Counted from the first letter of the stretch, positions 1 through 12,857 are shown. The stretch is 64,000 nt of DNA from Cymbidium sinense (GCA_021442155.1 CM038221.1:26813906-26877905); one strand, 5' to 3'. Numbers and translations: made by a program. Notes: generated by a model from the letters alone, not told the origin.

Positions 1-489
1 TAATGTGGATAGGAACATAAAATAATAGAAGTAAACACAGCTAATATGTACAGTAGGTCCTATATAAAACAAACTACTTACATAAATCAGAGGAAGAACA
101 AACATCTTCTAGCAACAATATAGAGAAAACTACAGTGCAGACATACACATAAGTAAACTGTTCATGCACACACTAAAGGTGTCCTACATATACAGGTACA
201 ACAAATATATGTCTACAGAGGCATACAACAGAAAAAATAGCCTACTAACAATGTATAACTACTACCAACAGCATAGCGAAAACACATAATAGTATCGAGA
301 ACTATACATTACCGACCAAAGAAAACACACCCTACACTAAAAATAATATAGAATAAAATACATCAACAAAAAATATACATGAGTAACAACAGTACTGAGA
401 AAACTATATTGCAGACATACACAATAACAAGAACAAACATCTTCTAACAACATCATTAGGACAAAATAACAGTATACCGCAACCATACT
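1..489. other. Non-coding flank with a split direct repeat
   Basis: No credible gene is seen. A block near 97-150 (AGAACAAACATCTTCTA, then GAGAAAACTAC and GCAGACATACACA) recurs in rearranged order near 384-450, so part of this stretch was duplicated. It lies just past the C-terminal zinc-knuckle end of the MULE gene to the right and may be its 3' untranslated or sub-terminal sequence. No terminal inverted repeat can be placed because the window starts here. Confidence 0.4.
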
Positions 490-2140
490 ATGTCCTACAT
501 AAATAATTTTGTGGACAAGTGGTTCTATTGTGCCCAACATTTTTGCATAGTCCACATATTTTGTTACTTCGCTGCACATTCTCATCCATTGTGTTCATAT
601 ATCTCCGTGTCCTGGGTCTGCCAATTCTCCTTCTAATATTTGGTTGGGCTAGTTCAATCAGATGACGGTCAGATAAATATAATGGCCAGTAAATGTGATC
701 AGGATTCTCTCTAAGATGGAGTAAGCAGTGGTGATGCTTAGCCAGGGAAAAATTTTACGACATCCACGTACTAAGCCTGAATGTTAGTCATAGATAATGC
801 ATAAATCAGCCCGAGTACATATAAGCGGAATCAAGTCCTATAATGTTCTAATAAACTAAGCCCAAGACTTATTGCACTCTGCTTCAACTATTATAAATGC
901 TAAAGGACACAAACCATTATTTGCATCAATCCCAACTGCAGTAAGAAGAGTTCCTCTGTACTTTCCCAATATAAATGTACTATCAAGACCGGTTCAAAAT
1001 TTTACAAAATTAGATGATGACCCAAATGACCGTATGAGCTAAAATGTCCAGTTCACTTGATACTCGCACATTCATAATACGCACATACAATAGCCATGAA
1101 ATGATCCAGTGAACTGTATGACTCTTCCCAATTGCCAAAAATAGTCTGTATGGACTTTCTACGTGCATCCCAAGCTTTCATATAGGACACCCTAAATGTT
1201 AAATTTTGATTCCATACGACTAATAATTTTCCTGGGCTTCAAATCCAAAATGGTTGGATCGTAATAATAAAGCTGTGAAGTGCTATATCCAGTACTCAAT
1301 ATCGAATAAGTACATGTGTGTAGGGCTGTCATATTAGATATCCTCCAGGCACCACCCAACCTCTTACTCGCCCGAGCATGTAGACGCCACATGCATGGCC
1401 TATTGGAATGATTGTTATGTATGCAAAGTACAGTGAACCTTATCTTGTTAGAGTCACATGTTACATACTCCACGTTATTTGTTATGGACCAACCCTGGAC
1501 AGTGAATTTAAGGTGTCTTTTATCATGGAAACACTTCCCCTCATTTAAGTCTACTAGAATGAAATTCTCTTCTAGGAAAAGAGAATCTTCTGAGATGTCA
1601 TCGAAATTCAATTGTTCATCTCATTCTTATGCTATCTGGTAGGCCTGAATATAATCATTGCTGTTGAACATGTGTTCCTCAGTACTATTCATTTTGTTAG
1701 AGTAATCTCTTAGCAAATGACTGTTCCTAGAGTCTGGACATTATTCTTCTCCAATGTCACCTTCACTATCAGCTATGTCAGAACTCATTATGTTAGGCAT
1801 TATTTCGTAGCCCTCATCTTTAGTCAGTAACGGTGCTACATGATCGCCATGGTATTCACCCATACTAGCAAAAGTGGAGGCAATATGATGAACATGAATA
1901 GGAGATGCAGTAACATCTCTCTCATCAGTACTGCACATTATGATGCAGTGTATAAGAGTAAAATGAAAAATATTAATTGGATAATGACTTTGATGTACGT
2001 ACCTACGAAAACCTTCATTGAGATCGATCTGATATGGTTCCTGTGATAGTATAGTGTTGTGGACAGCTTCAGTTGGATGAAATTCAACTCCGGTGAAATT
2101 ATGAACTTCGTTATCCGTTGTTTGTTTCAACTTCAACGAT
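490..2140 (-). pseudogene. Broken Mutator-like (MULE) transposase
   Basis: The minus-strand reading matches plant MuDR-family transposases in order. An acidic N-terminal part lies at 1741-2136. The MuDR DNA-binding region at 1192-1611 holds a C-x(n)-H-x4-RPCMWRLHA block. Next comes VSYMKAWDARRKSIQTIFG (about 1130-1195). The DDE-fold core is represented by LGKYRGTLLTAVGIDA and FIIVEAEC (about 870-985). A C-terminal zinc knuckle C-x2-C-x4-H-x4-C follows RRRIGRPRTRR near 490-625. Stops and frame changes separate these blocks, and most of the sequence between the core and the zinc knuckle is gone, so the gene is dead. In an intact element this enzyme cuts and integrates at long terminal inverted repeats. 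None could be identified here. Confidence 0.85.
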
Positions 2141-2960
2141 ACAATTACCTATATACTTTCACATTAATGACTCACATACTTTATCGTCATTTAATGGAGT
2201 AGCAATGAAACTGGCACTAACAGAAAATCTACATATGAGATTAATTCTAAAACGAGTCGAATCAACTTTCAGTGACCTCATGATTCGATTCTATATGCTT
2301 GTAAAATCAGTCTGTCGTGAAACTTGTATAGGTTGATTTTTTTCACCAGTGTATGTAAGGAAGAAATCATCACTAACACTGAATTGGCCGGCATAATATA
2401 ATACTAAACAAACTATGTCTAAACTTATATTTGAATCTAAAAATGTGCATTAGAGATTAAAATGCTGAATAGCACACATGTTTAAATCAATCAGATTCAT
2501 AAGAACTGTATGGATCGCACTACGTAGATGTATATTATCACCTAACTCTAACAAAATGACTCAAATTATCTAAAAAAATTAGCCATAATTCGATGAATGA
2601 AAAAGTACAACACTAGGACTCAATTTTTGTTATAGTAAAGACAACCAAAATGAATACCACATAGAATTTCAAACCTCAAATCTTATTTTTCATTTTGGAC
2701 ATCTAATCAATTTATTCACAACATAAAATACATTCCTAAATATACATATCCAACAACACATTCATAAACTCTAAAATATAATTACACTCCAACAAAGTTA
2801 CTTACTGCCAATAAGTAATTGTAATAACTGATATAATTACTAATTCTTCTAATCATCCATGAGCACAAAACAACACACGACAAATAAACATATAATCATA
2901 TTCAATATTTAAAGCACAAAAAAAGTTTCTTAAAATACACAAAAATACACATAAAATATT
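2141..2960. other. AT-rich spacer, no gene seen
   Basis: Short ORFs occur on both strands, but none has a recognisable motif or a plausible composition. This may be 5' sequence of the MULE or unrelated intergenic DNA. Confidence 0.4.
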
Positions 2961-2964
2961 ACTT

Positions 2965-3400
2965 CGCAAAATTAACATTTCTCCTAAAATATAAGATGTC
3001 AAATGTACATTTTCATTGGAAAAGGTGTTCCTCATTTATTTGGAAAATTTATATTTTCCCTAAAATATCAAATCTAACAACACATGCCTAAACTTAAAAC
3101 ATACATTTCATTGCAAAATTAACATTTCCTCTAAAATATTAGATTTACATTTGAATCTAAAATGTGATCCTCATTTATTTGAAAATTTTACATTTTCCCT
3201 AAAATAATAAATCTAACAACACATGCCTAAAACTAAAACTTACATTTCTTTGCAAAATTTATATTTCCCCTAAAATACCAAATGTACATTTCAAAATCTT
3301 AAAAAGTGTTTCTCATTTTTTTGCAAAATTTATAGTTTCCCTAAAATATCAAATCCAACAACAAATGCCTAAACCCTAAAACTAGCTAATCACATGGTAA
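2965..3400. repeat. ~140-bp AT-rich tandem array, about 3 units
   Basis: The phrase CTCATTTATTTGGAAAATTT (with variants) starts near 3031, 3171 and 3311. Each time it is followed by TTCCCTAAAATA and AACAACACATGCCTAAA. Between them a half-unit with GCAAAATTAACATTTC also recurs. The units are diverged, so the array is old. Confidence 0.7.
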
Positions 3401-3456
3401 ACTAAGTAATCAAATATTAAAACACATAAAATCAACATTTTAATCCTTTTCACTTA
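3368..3456. repeat. Partial extra copy of the left part of the 6.7-kb unit
   Basis: The segment AAACCCTAAAACTAGCTAAT...CTTTTCACTTA matches 10612-10700 closely and about 3985-4056 more loosely. It stops abruptly at GGGCCTGTTTGG, while the matching copies continue into an A-rich run. Base 3456/3457 is therefore a junction. Confidence 0.65.
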
Positions 3457-3718
3457 GGGCCTGTTTGGTTGGTGCATTTGGAGTGCACTGCATTTCAAAT
3501 GCACGCATTTTTAACTTTTTGGATGTTTGGTTGCAAGTAAAGTAAATTTCTAATGTAGTGTATTCCATACAGCCATAGCCGCAATCCGCCGGTCGGAACC
3601 TTACACGTCGATGTCAAAACCTTCTTTCATTACATTGTCAACCAAATAAAAAAAGTCATGCATTTGTAAAACTATAAAGTAATCCTTTTTCTTTTTACAT
3701 TCAAAATGCGCACAACCC
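3457..3718. mobile_element. Possible small TIR element (MITE-like)
   Basis: The left end reads GGGCCTGTTTGGTTGGTGCA and continues TTTGGAGTGCACTGC. The right end, read on the minus strand, is GGGGTTGTGCGCATTTTGAA. The two are similar imperfect inverted termini, next to TTA on the left and TAA on the right. Ends of this kind with 3-bp TWA targets are typical of PIF/Harbinger (Tourist-like) MITEs. The interior also resembles the start of the 6.7-kb unit, so it may be one module of a rearranged repeat rather than a clean insertion. Confidence 0.45.
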
Positions 3719-5982
3719 CTAAAGGTCATTTTCGATGTATTTGGAATTTTGATTTGGTTCTGGCCAATAAATGATGTTTCCTTGCCACCGCCATTTTAGC
3801 CGCTCAATACCCGTGGTCACCGATAGACATCAAACCTTTTATAAAAAAATAAAGTCATGAATTTTAAACTCTAAACAACTATAAAATCATATATTTATTT
3901 TAAATTATTTCATTCCAACAGACCAAAAGGAGTTCCAAAAAATGCCAATCCTTTGAAAAAACTTAAATCTACTCAAACTTTGCACAAACCTAATCATCAC
4001 ATGATAAACTAAATAATCACATGTTAAAATCAATAATTGCATGCTTTTCACTTAAAAAAGAAAAGGAGATCCAAAAATACCTAAAATAGCCTTTGAAAAA
4101 TCTCTACTCTACAAACTTTCCTGGTCGGATTAAATCTAGGGTTCACTTTTTTAAAAAAAAAATAAAAACGGTTCACTGTCTAGTTTTAAAATTTAATGCT
4201 AATTATAATTTAAAAAAAATTAAAAATTTAGCTAAGGATTAATTTAAAAATAAAAAATATATATTTCTTAAAGTTTAAAAACTTTTAAACATCTAAAGTT
4301 GATGATAATTTTTTATATATTTTTATTCATTTAAAATGATTGAAAATACAATAAAAATATAATAAATGGGAAGTGATAACTTTTTAAAAAATTCAAAAAT
4401 TTTCACCATGTACTTTTCTTTAAAAATTTTAACAAATTCAAAAAAATAAATATGCCTAAAATAATTATTTGTTGATTTTATATTTATTATTCTAAATAAT
4501 CTTTCAAGTTAATTAACATTTACTTTTTACATAAATATAAATTAATTAAAATTTTAATTTTATAAAATTAGTTTATTTATTTGTTTTTTTAAATAAATAT
4601 ATATATATTTTTAATTTTGTGAAATTTTATGAGAATATAAATTGATTAATTAAAAAATAAAATAAAAAATCTCTTAGAGGAGCCACACCCCTCTTATCCA
4701 ACTAAATATTGTCACTACTTATATAGACTTAAAATTTATTTTAAGCAGCTATAGTAGTACGAAAATATATTGATAAAATTATTGTGGATAAAGTTAATGT
4801 CTAAAAAGCTAAGGTGAGTATTACAAATATATTTATTTTATTTTAAAAAAGTATATCGTAAACTTTTACATAAATCTTCTAGTATTGGGTTAGAAAACAT
4901 AACTTTAGAACTACATATCTTCAAAATGAAACCACAATCTAATTTCTAAAATGATATCTGTGATGTATTTTCACACCGCATCGCATCGAATCCCCATCTC
5001 AATTACACTTTTTAAATGAGAAAATACAATTTACTATAATGCTAAATGATAGTATTAATATTTCTAAGTATTTCTATTTAATTGCTCACTCTTTATCCTA
5101 TTTAAATGAGGACCAACTTGCTTCATTATCATATGATAGTATGATGGATAAATTGAGTAGTCTCATCTCATGTTTCTCTTGTTTATATATTGTTAGGTAG
5201 AAGGTCTCATCTACAACTCACCAAAATTTTGTCAAAGTCTCATTGTTTAGATGGTGGGGGTCTTATCATTGCTTTTGAATTCCTATAATCTCTTGATGAA
5301 ATATGATCATAAGGTTGAGAATTATATTACTATGTTTGTGAATAGTCTTAAATATTGAGGACTTCTTTATAAAATTTTTTTGAACAAATTATCATCTTCG
5401 CACTATCTTTCTTATCTAAAAAGGGTTGGGATCACTTTGTTTTTTATTTTTGTTTTTATTTTATTTTATTTATTTTTTAATTTAAAATAAAATATATTTG
5501 ATGGGGATAATTATTTTTAAGAACAATCAAAATATTTTGAACTTTTCTAATAATAATATAATTTATTTTTAAGAATAAAAATAAAAATACTTAAAATCTA
5601 CTAAATAAATATTTTTAATTAAACAAAAAATTAAATTAAATTAATCCTAAATAACTCCTTAAGTTATTATTATTATTTTTTTTAATTGCTCTAACTTTCA
5701 TGTCCTTTTAATGGGATTGAAGGAGACGCAGCCGAGTGGACATAACCAAAGAGTTCGTCGCTTTGCCTCATTACGTCTGCACAGCCATTCTCTAAAAATT
5801 ACTATACTAACGTATATTAATGGCATGAATATTAAAAAATAGAATTATATATATATATATATATATATATAAGCAAATAACAAGTGGGGAAAGTAGTAGA
5901 AAAATAGAATTATATATTTTAATTAATCAATATTTTTTATTATTTTTATTGATCAATGTTATTTTATGATTATAGTTATGTC

Positions 5983-5985
<3 letters not shown>

Positions 5986-6062
<77 letters not shown>
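5986..6062. repeat. (AT)n microsatellite, copy A
   Basis: An unbroken AT run of about 77 bases. The equivalent tract in copy B (12771-12854) differs in length, which shows slippage after the duplication. Another (AT)n tract lies at about 6486-6535. Confidence 0.95.
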
Positions 6063-6064
<2 letters not shown>

Positions 6065-6484
6065 TATTATATTATCTTTATGGGTGAGATATCATTATGA
6101 TTAATCTCATAGGAGTCTAGTACCATATTTATTATTCATATGTGTCGAGTTTCTATTTGATTTTTTTATATTAAGTATAGATATCTTTGTCCTGAAGATA
6201 ATTCAAACTCGATCTGAAAAGTTTTCTGTTTTGCTCGCACACTATAATATATTATTTATAACAGTAGTAAAGCCATAAATTATTTTGATATTTTCTATTA
6301 CATCGATGTTTTTGTCTTTTCCTGAGGATCCATGTGATATATGGACACAAAATAATATTTTATAATTAGATTGATTATTATTTATTTATCCATCATAGTA
6401 TAGTTGCACTTTATTTTTTATATTTAAATTTATTTTATTAATAATTATAACATCATTCATATCTCAAACAACTGAACTCGAAGC

Positions 6485-6538
<54 letters not shown>

Positions 6539-7730
6539 AATAAATATATGAATGCTATTGACCAGCTTTGATCCAAATAGAAGCAAAGAGACAATAAAGT
6601 TATAATTAAACAAAATATTTTTTTAAAGACTTATATTATCTTATAATATTCACATTTTTATTAATAAAATATTATAAAAGAACTTCTTTTATAAATCACA
6701 AATACTTTTAATTACATAAATATTAATCATAAATTAAAAAATGATTATGGATCAATTAATGTAAATATAAATTTATTTATATTTTAAAATTTGGATTAAT
6801 GATTAATACTTAATGACATTATTTGAAAGCATTATTAAAACTAAAAAAAGATTTATTATTTTCTTAATAATTTTATTCATTCATTCAAGCATTTATTTAA
6901 TCAATGAGTTCTTGATTATCCTTTTGAGAGCTTATATATTAATTAAATCAGTTATATTTCAAATGTATCATCCGTTCAACAAAATAAAAATAAATAAATT
7001 AGAAAATTCATGTATTTATTCTTGTGATGATCATATATATATATATATATGTGTGTGTATTTAAAAATGAGCAACTCCCAAAACAAACTTTACATGATTG
7101 AGTAAACTCTTGATATATGACATTTCATAACAATATAAATGCTTTGATTTGAGAGAAGGTGATGAACATTTTGGAATGGTCTCATGTGAAAGAAAAATTA
7201 TAAAAAATTATAAAAATTTGTCAAAATGAAGTAGATGTGTGTGTGTATATATATATTAAGTTAAATCGACGACATTTAACGAAAGATTGTTCATATTCGT
7301 TTCATTTATAAATCGAGCTAGAAATATTTATTTTTGTTCAACTCGTTCAACAAACGAGTCGAACACGAGTTGTTCGTGAACGACAAACTTTTTTGACAGC
7401 TCTACTTAGTTATGTTGCATCACATTTATGACTTTTATCTAGGTAATGAAACAAGAACAAACAAAAACACCCATAGTTAAAGATTGCAAATATGGTCATT
7501 TTCCGAACAATTAAATTGACTAGAGGTATATAACATGCTTGTTTTATTATATGCCAAGTAAATTAATGATTATATTGAGCATGAAAGCATATTTGTAGAG
7601 GTACATAGTAATGAAAGTTTCCCTCTTGCATTTCTGAAGTGCTATGGTAGCATTCTAGATCTTCAAGAAATTAAACTATAGAAGAATCATCTAAATAAAT
7701 CAGGGTGAGAGAATATTATCTCAGACATTA

Positions 7731-7909
7731 GAGCTCAGTGGTGTCAAAAATCAGGATCAAAAATGAGAGAAGAAGGCTTCATTACCCTGCAAGCAAGAGA
7801 TTATGGGTTCATGATCGTATATTTCTCTTGCTTGTAGGGTAATAACTAATAAAGCCTTCTTCTCCAATTTTTAATCCTGATTCTTGCATTTGAGCACATC
7901 ACTAACCTC
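7731..7909. repeat. Foldback (inverted repeat), copy A
   Basis: The left arm (about 7749-7800, ending ACCCTGCAAGCAAGAGA) is matched by a right arm starting TCTCTTGCTTGTAGGGTAAT at 7824. The arms are 50-65 bases around a ~23-base loop. The outer right arm (TTCTTGCATTTGAGCACATC) has lost its left partner here, but the partner survives in copy B. The form suits a MITE or a hairpin-RNA precursor. I recognise no known microRNA. Confidence 0.8.
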
Positions 7910-8078
7910 TATTTGCTAATATTTATAATTATTCACTCACTAGCTAAAAAAATGTTGTATATTTTTCATATAAATAAGTATTGCTTTTTACTCATAAGAA
8001 AATGATTAAAATATTATCTCAAATAAAGCCTAGAATTTAAGGACCAACACAATATCTTGCTCTTCGATCCCAAAAAAG

Positions 8079-8100
8079 AAAAAAAAAAAAAAAAAAAAAA
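8079..8100. repeat. Poly-A run, copy A
   Basis: An uninterrupted run of about 22 A. The copy B equivalent is longer (14864-14899). Confidence 0.9.
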
Positions 8101-9123
8101 CAATTCATCTCTTCTTGAAGATTTTTAAAGCTTTTTTATCTTATTAATTTAATCTTAAGATGGGAAATAGATGAAAAAGCTATGAGATTGAATATTGCAT
8201 TTGAAATTTAGCTATTATCTAATACCATAATCTATATCAAAAGAGTTGATTGTAAAGGTGTTTCATCTTAGGTGATTGCATGAGGGATTGTGCCAAAACC
8301 TTCAAAGTGTATTCTTTAGAATTATGAATATTATGTGGATAAAATTAGAGCTCAATATGGGTTAATTTAATATTCAAGATGATGAATAAAGATAAAATAT
8401 CCATTAAATTTACTATGCTAATCAAAATTTATATAACTTTGATAATAGATATTCTAATTATAACTGAGAAATGATTGGAGAATTTTTTTATATATGTAAT
8501 ACATTCTCTCAAAATTAAAGTTATCAAAAATATTTTTATTTTTTAGGTTGTATATGATGGCCGTTGCGGTGGCATTCTTGAAACAACATTAATAACTCTG
8601 ATATCTTTTTATTATAAATATTGTGATCATTTTTATTGAGAGATTGACATTCTATAGATTATTCTCATTAATAATAGATCAATTTTGCTTAATGAATTAA
8701 ATGTTTAATCTCTTTTTTTTTATGAAGATACTTTTAACCCCCTTTTAAATAGTGGAAGTGATAATATTGAAATTAATCTTTATTTCTTTAAGTTATTGAA
8801 TAATTTTTACCACTAAAGGTGTTTTAAATTTTGAATCTCTATTAGAATGTTAGATATGTTTGCATTTAATGAGATGTAATTAGAGGACTCGTGTTGTAGA
8901 TTATTAAATATGATGAAAAAGGCGCATTTGATCTCCTTACTACTCTATCTTTGCTCATTATAGAGGTCAATTAAATTCTTATTATAAATTTTTGTATTTA
9001 TTTGAAAATTGTTTGAACTACTTTTTGATGGACACTAATAATTTTGTCATCAATAATTTGTACTTCAATTCAATGAATAATAATAGTGTAGAAGTATATT
9101 ATCTCTCACACTATTAAAAATGA

Positions 9124-9366
9124 AGATTTACATACACACCATACAATTCTTATGCATTTACATATCTAACACCTAAAGTTAGATATTTATCTACCTAACA
9201 CTTTTCTATACTTAAAAAAGGTGCATTTCACTTTTAAAAAGTGAGTGATGATGATATTTTTGATGTGATATTGAAGATTGTGGTGTTATTATATATATGT
9301 AAATATTGAAGTTTATGTGTTAGATATGAAAATGCATAAGAATTGTGTGCTACGTAAGCAAATCTC
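9124..9366. mobile_element. ~240-bp TIR element (MITE), copy A
   Basis: The left arm GATTTACATACACACCATAC continues through AATTCTTATGCATTTACATATCTAACACC. The right arm is its inverted copy (GTGTTAGATAT...GCATAAGAATTGTG...GTAAGCAAATC). Arms are about 45-50 bases and the centre is AT-rich and non-coding. Relatives lie in copy B and at 61596-63340, so this is a repeated family. A target duplication could not be fixed. Confidence 0.75.
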
Positions 9367-10134
9367 TCTATTGAAAAGTGAAATGATCTAAGATGGCATC
9401 CATCAAAAAAACACCTTACAAGAAAGATTTACTCTTAAAATCTAATGCATCTTTGAAGAGAATCATTAAGTATATCTTAATAGTCTCTCTTTTATTTTGG
9501 AGAATCCTAAAAAAGATGACTCTTTAATATTTTTAAAATCTTTAATAAACTATTCGACGAAAAAGCCTAGCACGATCAATGAGGTTTTGGATGACCCTAT
9601 TGATATGATAGTAGAATTAAGTGTGGACTTGACTATTAAGCTTAGCGAGGAAAATATGTCAACGAATTGCATCAGTATGCTTATAAGAATTAGAGGTTCC
9701 ATCAAAAGAGTTAATATTAGTTAACATAAAGTCTATTGGATTGAGCTAATAGAGAATATTATCAATTGGAGACAAAAATTTTTGGTGAGGACTAAGTTGA
9801 TTCTTATTTATCAAAAACAAAAAAAACAAAAAAAAAACTTCTAAAAATGGTGTCAACTCATCACTTATCACAATAGATAAGACAAGACAAATTTAGGTCT
9901 ACCAAGGCTAGCAAAATTTGTAATGAAATTTGTGTTTGATCAAATAAAATTTTCAATGATACGCCCAGATGACAAGTGTATAAATAGTATATTTTTAGTA
10001 GTTAGATAATAAAATTTGAATATAATAGTATTGAAAAAATGTCTCCTCATCTTAAATCAAGTCAATTGTCTTAAAAAAATAATATTATGTTTATTATGAT
10101 TAGTAAAGACACCATTTACAAAGAAATATAACCC

Positions 10135-10239
10135 TTTTACACTGAATTCCTTTAACACTGCATTCCTTTTACACTGAATTCTTTTTACACTGCATTCCTT
10201 TTACACTGCATTCCAAATGCACGCAACAAAATAGCCCCT
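10135..10239. repeat. Copy A/B junction: five 16-bp repeats plus a TIR-like end
   Basis: Five contiguous 16-base units (consensus TTTTACACTGCATTCC) occupy 10135-10214. Next comes AAATGCACGCAACAAAATAG and CCCC, then TAA. The unit matches the sub-terminal sequence of the TIR element at 3457-3718 (ACTGCATTTCAAATGCACGC). The array thus looks like an expanded fragment of that terminus lying exactly between the two 6.7-kb copies. Confidence 0.85.
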
Positions 10240-12767
10240 AAAAAGGTCATTTTCGATGTATTTGGAATTATTTGGGATTCATCTGACGGAATGTAAAGTG
10301 ATCGCGATTGGCGGTGGCGCCACCGCTCGCCACATCGCTTTGCGCATTGCCCACCACCCGCCAGCGCCGCCGGTCGCCGTTGACATCAAAACCTTCAGAT
10401 TATTTTACATTATATTTTTTCAACTAAACAGAAAAAAGCAAGGTCATGAATTTTTAAAACTCTCAACCAAATAACTATAAAGTAATCATTTTATATTAAA
10501 TTTATTTTATATTCAATTTATTCCAAATCTGAGAACCACTTAAAAAAGGAGTTCCAAAAAATGCCTAAAAATATCCTTTGAAAAAAACATAAATCTACTC
10601 CAAACTTTACCTAAACCCTAAAACTAGCTAATCACATGATAAACTAAATAATCACATGTTAAAACACATAAAATCAATAATTGCATGCTTTTCACTTAAA
10701 AAAAGAAAAGGAGATCCAAAAAATACCTAAAAATAGCCTTTGAAAAATCTGAAATCCACTCCAAACTTTCTTTGTCGGTAGGCTAGGTCGGTTCGTCGGG
10801 AGGGTGTAACGATGGGGGGTCATTGACGACTTCCGCGAGGCTGACAGGCTTCAGAGGAGAAAAAATGAGATCGGTAGCGGTTCCATTTTTTTTTTAAAAG
10901 TAATTTAAGCGAGTCGCTCGTCTAGTTTTAAATTTTTTTTTTGCCTATTTCACTAATTATTATTTAAAACATGCTTAAATTAAAAATTTAGCTAAGGATT
11001 AATTTAAAAATAAAAAATATATATATTTCTTAAAAGTTTGAGATTTTTAAAGAAACTTTAAATACCTTACAACTTATTTTTTTTATTTGTATCATCTAAA
11101 GTTGATGATAATTTTTTATATATTTTTATTCATTTAAAATTATTGAAAATACAATAAAAATATAATAAATGGGAAGTGATAACTTTTTTAACAAATTCAA
11201 AAAATTTCGCCATGTACTGATCTTTAAAAATTTTAACAAATTCAAAAAAATAAATATGCCTAAAATAATTATTTGTTGATTTTATATTTATTATTCTAAA
11301 TAATCTTTCAAGTTAATTAACATTTACTTTTTTACATAAATATAAATTAATTAAAATTTTAATTTTATAAAATTACTTTATTTATTTGGCTTTTTTAAAT
11401 AAATATATATTTTTTTAATTTTGTGAAATTTTATGAGAATATAAATTCATCAATTAAAAAATAAAATAAAAAATCTCTTAGAGGAGCCACACTCCCCTTG
11501 TCCAACTAAATATTGTCACTACTTATATAGACTTAAAAGCTATTTTAAGCCACTATAGTAGCACTAAAATGTAATGGTAAAATTATTATGGACAAAGTTA
11601 ATATCTAAAAAGCTAAGGTGAGTATTACAAATATATTTATTTTATTTTTAAAAGAGTCATATCATAACTTTCTAACAGTCACCACACTCTATCATGTTAG
11701 GTTAGAAAACATAACTTTCGAACTACATATCTTCAAAATGAAACAAGAATCTAATTTCTAAAATGATATATGTGATGTATTTTCACGCCGCATCGCATCG
11801 AATCCCCATCTCAATTACACTTTTTATATGAGAAAATACAATTTACTATAATGCTAAATGATAGTATTAATATTTCTAAGTATTTCTATTTAATTGCTCA
11901 CTCTTTATCCTATTTAAATGAGGATCAACTTGCTTCATTATCATATGATAGTATGATGGATAAATTGAGTAGTCTCATCTCATCTTTCTCTTGTTTATAT
12001 ATTGTTAGGTAGAAGGTCTCATCTACAACTCACCAAAATTTTGTCAAAGTCTCATTGTTTAGATGGTGGGGGTCTTATCATTGCTTTTGAATTTCTATAA
12101 TCTCTTGATGAAATATGATCATAAGGTTGAGAATTATATTACTATGTTTGTGAATAGTCTTAAATATTGAGGACTTCTTTATAAATTTTTTTGAACAAAT
12201 TATCATCTTCGCACTATCTTTCTTATCTAAAAGGGTTGGGATCACTTTGTTTTTTTTTTTTGTTTTATTTTATTTTATTTAATTTAAAATAAAATATATT
12301 TGATGGGGATATAATTATTTTAAGAACAATCAAAATATTTTGAACTTTTCTAATAATAATATAATTTATTTTTAAGAATAAAAATAAAAATACTTAAAAT
12401 CTACTAAATAAATATTTTTAATTAAACAAAAAATTAAATTAAATTAATCCTGAATAACTCCTTAAGTTATTATTATTTTTTGAATTGCTCTAACTTTCAT
12501 GCCCTTTTAATGGGATTGAAGGAGACGCAGCCGAGTGGACATAACCAAAGAGTTCGTCGCTTTGCCTCATTACGTCTGCACAGCCATTCTCTAAAAATTA
12601 CTATACTAACGTATATTAATGGCATGAATATTAAAAATTAGAATTATATATATTTAAGCAAATAACAAGTGGGGAAAGTAGTAGAAAAATAGAATTATAT
12701 ATTTTAATTAATCAATATTTTTTATTATTTTTATTGATTAATGTTATTTTATGATTATAATTATGTC

Positions 12768-12770
<3 letters not shown>

Positions 12771-12854
<84 letters not shown>
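12771..12854. repeat. (AT)n microsatellite, copy B
   Basis: About 84 bases of AT. A further tract at about 13790-13834 is much longer than its copy A partner near 7029-7050. Confidence 0.95.

Positions 12855-12857
<3 letters not shown>

Larger units (their letters stand above)
3719..10134. repeat. Copy A of a tandemly duplicated ~6.7-kb AT-rich unit
   Basis: This stretch aligns with copy B almost end to end. The offset grows from about 6520 bases at the left to about 6780 at the right because of small indels and changes in microsatellite length. The same order of landmarks is found in both: a GC-rich patch, GCCGAGTGGACATAACCAAA, (AT)n tracts, an AT-rich ORF of no evident function, a foldback, a poly-A run and a TIR element. 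No protein family is recognisable in either copy. It is a segmental duplication of non-coding DNA rather than a gene duplication. Confidence 0.9.

Noticed and set aside
6813..7064. AT-rich ORF of 83 codons conserved in copy B (13571-13855)
   Set aside because: Conservation is no higher than in the surrounding duplicated DNA, the codons are almost all AT-rich, and both end in (AT)n/(GT)n microsatellite.
9497..9724. 75-codon ORF in copy A
   Set aside because: The copy B equivalent (about 16279-16510) is broken, and no family resemblance is seen.
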